A stretch of DNA of 19,017 nt from DATBRC01 sp036560485 (GTDB taxonomy: Bacteria; Pseudomonadota; Gammaproteobacteria; Burkholderiales; Burkholderiaceae_D). This document shows positions 14,908 to 19,017 of this stretch, in pieces. The notes under the pieces are model-generated. The model saw nothing but the letters and a program-made list of their open reading frames with translations, did no database searches and was not told the origin of the DNA. The stretch lies in the NCBI GenBank assembly GCA_036560485.1, contig DATBRC010000013.1, positions 1 to 19,017 on the forward strand. The letters are read 5' to 3'. Each line of letters begins with the position of its first letter. Position 1 is the first letter of the stretch. A program made the position numbers and the translations under genes.

Positions 14908-15726
14908 TCAGCTCTCCAGGCCACGGTGCCAGCGCAGCAAATAATTATTTAGTTTGTTCATGATCATATCGAGCGCAAGTCCGATTATGCCGATGGTAAA
15001 CATGCCTGCCATCACCTTGTCGGTCCAGAAATATTCACGCGCTTCATTGATGCGGAAGCCCAGTCCATCAGGTACGGCAATCAGTTCGGACACGATCACA
15101 ATCATGAAGGAAGCGCCGATCGCGATACGTATGCCTGCCAGGATATAAGGCGTTGCAGCCGGCAGCATCACACGAACAAACATGGTGAAATGGTTGACGC
15201 CGAGATTCTTGGCTGCACGCAGATAGATGCTGTCGACTTGGCGCACGCCGACGATGGTATTAATCAAGACAGGGAAAAATGCAGCGATCGAAATCATGAA
15301 TATCGCTGGAGGATTGCCCAATCCGAACCACAACATCGCCAGAGGTGTGTATGCGCTGGGAGGAATCGGCCGCAGAACCTGTACCAGAATGTACATCTTG
15401 CCGTAGAAGCGTTGACTAGCGCCCATCGCCAAACCTAACGGCAGCGCCAATCCTGTGCCGACGATAAAGCCGATCGCCACACGATACATACTGCCGGCAG
15501 CATCACGGATCAACTCACCGGACAAAGCCCATGTCAACCAACTGCCTGAACCCGAGTAGGGGTCAACCGGCAATAGATATTGCAACCATCTATGCCCGAC
15601 AGCCAGTGGTGAAGGCAACTTCAAAGGATTGACCCAGCCCGCAACACAAATTCCCTGCCACAACATAATCAACACAACCGGCACAACAAGTCCAGCTACT
15701 GCGTTTCGCCAATTAATCTTGCTCAT
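14908..15726 (-). CDS. ABC importer permease, NitT/TauT (SsuC/TauC) family
   Basis: 272 residues with about six membrane segments. The cytoplasmic EAA-type loop that contacts the ATPase reads LRAAKNLGVNHFTMFVRVML (169-188). The segment RPIPPSAYTPLAMLWFG (119-135) is characteristic of SsuC/TauC-like permeases. Residues 52-70 (PVDPYSGSGSWLTWALSG) form a somewhat longer periplasmic stretch before the core. The ribosome site AGAGGAG precedes the ATG by about eight bases. It lies 24 bp after the binding-protein gene and one base before the ATPase gene, giving the operon order binding protein, permease, ATPase. Confidence 0.92.
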   Translation of the reverse strand: MSKINWRNAVAGLVVPVVLIMLWQGICVAGWVNPLKLPSPLAVGHRWLQYLLPVDPYSGSGSWLTWALSGELIRDAAGSMYRVAIGFIVGTGLALPLGLAMGASQRFYGKMYILVQVLRPIPPSAYTPLAMLWFGLGNPPAIFMISIAAFFPVLINTIVGVRQVDSIYLRAAKNLGVNHFTMFVRVMLPAATPYILAGIRIAIGASFMIVIVSELIAVPDGLGFRINEAREYFWTDKVMAGMFTIGIIGLALDMIMNKLNNYLLRWHRGLES

Positions 15727-15750
15727 GGCTGACTCCTCTTATTTATTATT

Positions 15751-16722
15751 TTATTTAACATTCAAACTTTTTTTAGCCTGATCCAACAGATCTGTCTTGA
15801 CCCAATCTTTTGCTACCGGAGGGTTACCCATTTTGCCGACGTGATATTTGTTCATCACATCTGTCGTGATCTGGATATGCTCAGGTGTGACGTCGTATGA
15901 GTACGGCGCATTGGCGATCGCATTATTGAAATCCTGCTCGGTGATCTGACCTTTGAATATCGTGTCGCGCACATAATGTTCAGCCAAGCCCTTGGTCTCG
16001 ATAAAAGCTTTGGTCGCCTCGACAAAACAAGTCATAAATTTTTCAGCAACTGGGCGATGTTCTTTATAAAACTTTTCGGTCATCACCAAAGTACGGACAG
16101 GAGCGCCGATAGGCGTGTCATAAGGCTTCAGCACTTCAACCCCAAAGCCCTTGTTGATCGCCTGCGAAGATTGCGGTTCGCTTTGCATGATGGCATCAAG
16201 ATTCTTGTTAAGCAGCGCTTGATTCAAATCCGCAAAAGCCAAATACACGACTTGCACGTCCTTGCCCGGCTGATCGGACATCGTCAAACCGTTTTGCGCC
16301 AATTCGGCAGCCAGCAAAATTTCATGAATGCCGCCGCGCGTGACACCTACTCTCTTGCCTTTCAAGTCTTTGACCGACTTGATGTTTGCATCGGGACGTG
16401 CCACCAAACGAGCGCCGCCTTTTGCAAAACCGGCGACGATGTAAATCGGCATGCCGTTGGCGCGGGCTGAAATGGCACCCTCAGATGCCGAAGCGCCGAC
16501 GTCCAGCTCGCCGGCCAGAATCGCTTGCATTACATCCGGGCCTTTTGCGAACATATGCTCTTCAACTTTGATGCCGCATTTAGGCGCGATTTCCTTGATG
16601 TAGGATACGGCCCCGAAATGTGCGAATTTGAGATTGCCAAGGCGGACCACATCTTCTGCGTGAGCAGTATGGATAAACATGGCTGATGCCAAAGCCAGAA
16701 GCTTGATGGATTTCGAAATCAT
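15751..16722 (-). CDS. ABC importer substrate-binding protein, NMT1/TauA type
   Basis: 323 residues from the ATG at 16722, chosen because GAGGAGA lies just upstream and a signal peptide begins there (MISKSIKLLALASAMFIHTA, cleavage after AHA at 22). A further in-frame ATG at 16767 lies upstream of the sigma54 -12 box and is unlikely to be used. The mature protein shows the NMT1/THI5-like periplasmic fold: MQAILAGELDVGASASEGAI, SVKDLKGKRVGVTRGGIHEI and DLNQALLNKNLDAIMQSEP. Relatives bind taurine, alkanesulfonates, nitrate, thiamine precursors or phthalate-type acids; none can be singled out. It heads the importer operon and has its own sigma54 promoter about 45 bp upstream. Confidence 0.9.
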   Translation of the reverse strand: MISKSIKLLALASAMFIHTAHAEDVVRLGNLKFAHFGAVSYIKEIAPKCGIKVEEHMFAKGPDVMQAILAGELDVGASASEGAISARANGMPIYIVAGFAKGGARLVARPDANIKSVKDLKGKRVGVTRGGIHEILLAAELAQNGLTMSDQPGKDVQVVYLAFADLNQALLNKNLDAIMQSEPQSSQAINKGFGVEVLKPYDTPIGAPVRTLVMTEKFYKEHRPVAEKFMTCFVEATKAFIETKGLAEHYVRDTIFKGQITEQDFNNAIANAPYSYDVTPEHIQITTDVMNKYHVGKMGNPPVAKDWVKTDLLDQAKKSLNVK

Positions 16723-16762
16723 GGTTGTCTCCTCAAAATTGGTGAAATTGCATAGGTAATAC

Positions 16763-16778
16763 AGCATTCTTCATGCCA
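16763..16778 (-). promoter_or_regulatory. Sigma54 (-24/-12) promoter of the ABC importer operon
   Basis: Read on the minus strand: TGGCATG-AAGA-ATGCT, GG-N10-GC spacing exact. It shares the -24 heptamer with the 9826 promoter and the AAGA spacer with the 7576 promoter. The start would be near 16751, giving a leader of about 30 nt to the binding-protein ATG at 16722. Confidence 0.8.
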
Positions 16779-16882
16779 GGAAAATACAAGAACGTAAGTG
16801 ACTGATTTATCAGGAAATGGGCATGGAAAAATATTTTTTAGAATAGGCTTTTGTATGGAACTACAGAACTGGATTTGGCTCG

Positions 16883-16900
16883 ATTCTGAAATTTCAGAAT
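16883..16900. promoter_or_regulatory. Perfect 18-bp palindrome, candidate enhancer site
   Basis: ATTCTGAA-AT-TTCAGAAT, fully symmetrical, about 105-120 bp upstream of the sigma54 -24 box, a typical place for an NtrC-family activator to bind. The half-site TTCNGAAT also occurs at 7281, 7361 and 9729, upstream of the other two sigma54 promoters. On the plus strand a T-run follows the palindrome, so it could look like a terminator, but no plus-strand gene reads into it. The rest of 16723-17020 is AT-rich and has only a weak hairpin GTTAT-CGGA-ATAAC at 16965-16978. Confidence 0.5.
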
Positions 16901-17020
16901 TTTTTGGGTCCAATGAAAACACGAACCATCCGCGCAACACTACACTAGGTTACATGCACTTTGCGTTATCGGAATAACACTAAAGCGATGCGTCGTTTTC
17001 ACTTCAATGGAATTGATACT

Positions 17021-18649
17021 TTAAGAAGCCGCCGCCTGTGAAGAATCCGGATTAAAACACCTGACCTGATTTCTGCCGCCATGCTTGGCATCATACAAGG
17101 CAAGGTCGGAACGTTTAATTGCCATATCGATGTGATCGTCCGTAACAACAAAGCTTGCGGCACCGACACTCACCGTTACGGAGATTTCACCGGCAGCCGA
17201 GGGAATGACAAGTTTTTCCACTGCTGCACGTATCCGCTCTCCAGCAAGAAGCGCCGCATCAAGCGCCGTCATAGGCAACGCAATCACAAATTCCTCACCG
17301 CCGAAGCGTGCAAGCACATCAGCCTCGCGAGCAGTTTTTTTAATCGCACCTGCAACTGCGCAAATGACTTTGTCGCCGACATCATGGCCATACGTGTCGT
17401 TAATCTTTTTAAAGAAATCAATATCAATCATCAGAACTGCCAGAGGAGCACATTGGCGCCGTATGCCAGGCAAAATTTTTGACAACAGCTCGGAAAAATA
17501 CCGCCTGTTATAACAACCGGTTAATGAATCAGTGGTTGCCATCTGTTGAAGGTGTGTGGCCAAGCGCTCAAGCTCGGTATGTTTTTCTTCAAGCTGGTAA
17601 TGCGCAGATTCAAGCGCTATTCTGGATGCCTCACGCTCCCTTCCATTCTTTATCACTTGTTGCCCATACAGTATCGCCAATGCCATCATGGTAGTAAGGC
17701 ATACAACGATCACTGCTATAGCGAGTGCATGGCGGTTCACATCCGAAAGTGATGTGAACATTTCAATTCTCCAGTGCTGATCAGGGAGGTGCAGCGTGCT
17801 GACGAGGTAGGTATTTGTTCCGTACATCACATTGGTGTTATTTGCCGATGCGATAGACACCGTTTTTCCTACTCCAGACAATGTTGCATCATCGCGGATG
17901 GCAAGAGGTGCGTGCAGTTCAGATGTATATTGTCTTGTAGTGTTGAGTCTCGTCAGCACTTCATTTGAAAGAGGTTTGATGGGTCGATATTTCCAATCCT
18001 TTTCAGAACTTAAGAAAATAACTTCATTTTCATCAATCACCACTATCTGCCCATCACTTGATTCCCATGACGAATCAAGGTTCACCAACTCGAATTTAAC
18101 GACCACAACACCAATCGGGCTGCCACCTTTATTCACGGCGTGCGGCAAGTAATAGCCAGGCAGTTGACTGGTTGTGCCAATGCCATAGAAACCGGTATCT
18201 TTCCCTTTCATTGCATTTTGATAGTAGGGTCTGTATGAGAAATTTTTTCCGACAAAACTTGTTTTCTCTTTCCAATTACTGGACGCAATTGTGAGCCCGT
18301 CGCGATCAAGCACGTAAATTGCAAACGCTTTGACTGAAGCATTTATCCTGGACAGAAATATGCTTAACGCGTGTGTCCGTTCCTCTGATTTTGGATCAAG
18401 CAATGCTGTGGAAATTTCCGGATGTGCTGCAATGATTGCAGGGAGATAGCTATACTTGTCTATAGGAGAAAATAGCTTTGAATTAAATGCGGCGAGTCTG
18501 TGATCCGCTATTTGCTGTGCGTCTTCAATTCCCTTTTTCTGCTCGAATCGGAATGTTAGAATCGCAGCTACAGCGAGCATGGCAAAAAAACATGCAAAAT
18601 TCCTCAGTTTCTTGCCATTGATTTGAATATTTTTCGAAAATCGCCACAT
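17021..18649 (-). CDS. Diguanylate cyclase with DctB-like double-Cache sensor
   Basis: 542 residues. Membrane segment about 16-33, periplasmic dCache sensor about 34-305, membrane segment about 307-328, coiled coil about 335-370, GGDEF domain about 371-535. The active site reads RFGGEEF (GGEEF at 450-454), with metal ligand D409 in LMIDIDFFKKIND. The inhibitory I-site RxxD (READ, 441-444) lies exactly five residues before it, so the enzyme should make c-di-GMP from GTP and be feedback-inhibited. The sensor carries ASSNW (122-126), FVGKNFSYRPYY (132-143) and PGYY, closely matching DctB at 5331-7169. AAAGGA lies about 11 bases before the ATG. It is 107 bp downstream of the partial MCP gene on the same strand. 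Confidence 0.92.
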   Translation of the reverse strand: MWRFSKNIQINGKKLRNFACFFAMLAVAAILTFRFEQKKGIEDAQQIADHRLAAFNSKLFSPIDKYSYLPAIIAAHPEISTALLDPKSEERTHALSIFLSRINASVKAFAIYVLDRDGLTIASSNWKEKTSFVGKNFSYRPYYQNAMKGKDTGFYGIGTTSQLPGYYLPHAVNKGGSPIGVVVVKFELVNLDSSWESSDGQIVVIDENEVIFLSSEKDWKYRPIKPLSNEVLTRLNTTRQYTSELHAPLAIRDDATLSGVGKTVSIASANNTNVMYGTNTYLVSTLHLPDQHWRIEMFTSLSDVNRHALAIAVIVVCLTTMMALAILYGQQVIKNGREREASRIALESAHYQLEEKHTELERLATHLQQMATTDSLTGCYNRRYFSELLSKILPGIRRQCAPLAVLMIDIDFFKKINDTYGHDVGDKVICAVAGAIKKTAREADVLARFGGEEFVIALPMTALDAALLAGERIRAAVEKLVIPSAAGEISVTVSVGAASFVVTDDHIDMAIKRSDLALYDAKHGGRNQVRCFNPDSSQAAAS

Positions 18650-18756
18650 ATTTTATTATCCTTTATGTGAACAGCGAATCGAGTCAATGTCTCCTTCTTG
18701 ACTACGCTTATTCTGACATACCGGCTACCTAAAATTGCAGCACAAATGCGACAGTT

Positions 18757-19017
18757 TTAAAATTCCTCCCAATCATCGCCACTTGAAATAGGTGGCCTTT
18801 TTACATCCGCAATTGCTTTTGCAGCCTGCCGTTTGGAGGCCGGCGCTATAGGCAATATCTTTGCTTGCCGTGTGTCGATTTTTGGTGGCACATTGCGCGC
18901 CGCACGCCGTCCCTCTTGTAACTTAAAGACTGATACGGCTTTTGCCAGCATCGTAGCCTGCCCCTTCATGCTCTCTGCCGCCGCTGCCGCCTGTTCCACC
19001 AATGCGGCATTCTGCTG
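18757..19017 (-). CDS. Methyl-accepting chemotaxis protein, C-terminal part (cut by window edge)
   Basis: The last 86 residues of an MCP, continuing beyond the right edge. The visible part starts QQNAALVEQAAAAAESM, the end of the signalling coiled coil and identical to the equivalent part of the MCP at 10000-11616. It then has a basic, proline-containing flexible linker of about 45 residues and ends SSGDDWEEF. The terminal DWEEF fits the xWxxF/Y pentapeptide that tethers CheR and CheB in receptors such as E. coli Tsr (NWETF), so this receptor probably recruits the adaptation enzymes directly. Sensor type is unknown because it lies outside the window. Confidence 0.92.
   Translation of the reverse strand, partial: QQNAALVEQAAAAAESMKGQATMLAKAVSVFKLQEGRRAARNVPPKIDTRQAKILPIAPASKRQAAKAIADVKRPPISSGDDWEEF
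18967..19017 (-). repeat. 51-nt segment identical (inverted) to 11440-11490
   Basis: Exact reverse complement of 11440-11490, inside the second MCP gene. The true end of the identity cannot be seen because the window stops here. Confidence 0.95.

Noticed and set aside
15976..16470. 164-codon open frame on the plus strand
   Set aside because: It is antisense to the NMT1-type binding-protein gene, which has signal peptide, family motifs and operon context.
16883..16907. Palindrome followed by a T-run, read as a plus-strand intrinsic terminator
   Set aside because: No plus-strand gene runs into it, and the stem is AT-rich with almost no loop. A protein-binding palindrome upstream of the sigma54 promoter fits better.

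Overview
The window reads as chromosome of a betaproteobacterium. The chemoreceptor signalling domains, the DctBD-type two-component pair, the DUF3422 membrane protein and the YnfL/YnfM-like divergon together suggest Burkholderiales, probably Oxalobacteraceae (Herminiimonas/Collimonas-like). This is inferred from protein character only; no database search was possible. Gene density is normal, with AT-rich gaps of 300-600 bp that carry most of the regulatory signal. I see no rRNA, tRNA, CRISPR array, transposase or phage gene.

Layout. 1-2423 (minus strand): the start of NADP-malic enzyme (cut by the window edge), a TSUP-family permease and a DUF3422 membrane protein. 2842-3970 (plus): an acyl-CoA thioesterase and a FixJ-like response regulator. 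3980-7169 (minus): a DctB/DctD-type sensor kinase and sigma54 activator with overlapping genes. 7724-9412 (plus): a branched-chain-amino-acid-type periplasmic binding protein without transporter partners, then a small secreted single-Cache protein. 10000-11616 (plus): a methyl-accepting chemotaxis protein (MCP). 11646-13994: a YnfM-like MFS exporter and a divergent LysR regulator. 14109-16722 (minus): a complete NitT/TauT-type ABC importer with a clear intrinsic terminator. 17021-18649 (minus): a diguanylate cyclase whose periplasmic sensor resembles that of DctB. 18757-19017 (minus): the C-terminus of a second MCP, ending in a CheR/CheB docking pentapeptide.

The most interesting signal is regulatory. 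Three -24/-12 (sigma54) promoters with exact GG-N10-GC spacing and nearly the same sequence (TGGCAyG-N4-nTGCT) lie in front of the orphan binding protein, the MCP and the ABC importer. The only sigma54 activator in the window is the DctD homologue, encoded divergently from the first of these promoters. The simplest reading is one regulon: a dCache kinase senses a small (possibly dicarboxylate-like) ligand and switches on periplasmic binding proteins, a chemoreceptor and an importer, while a diguanylate cyclase with a matching sensor couples a similar cue to c-di-GMP. The promoters and domain similarities are visible in the sequence; the circuit is inference.

Two long imperfect palindromes (9480-9605 and 12898-13003) share a TAGAGC end and a GTAC-N5-GTAC core and look like members of a dispersed non-coding repeat family. 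One probably lies in the 5' leader of the MFS exporter. A 51-nt perfect inverted identity links the two MCP genes.
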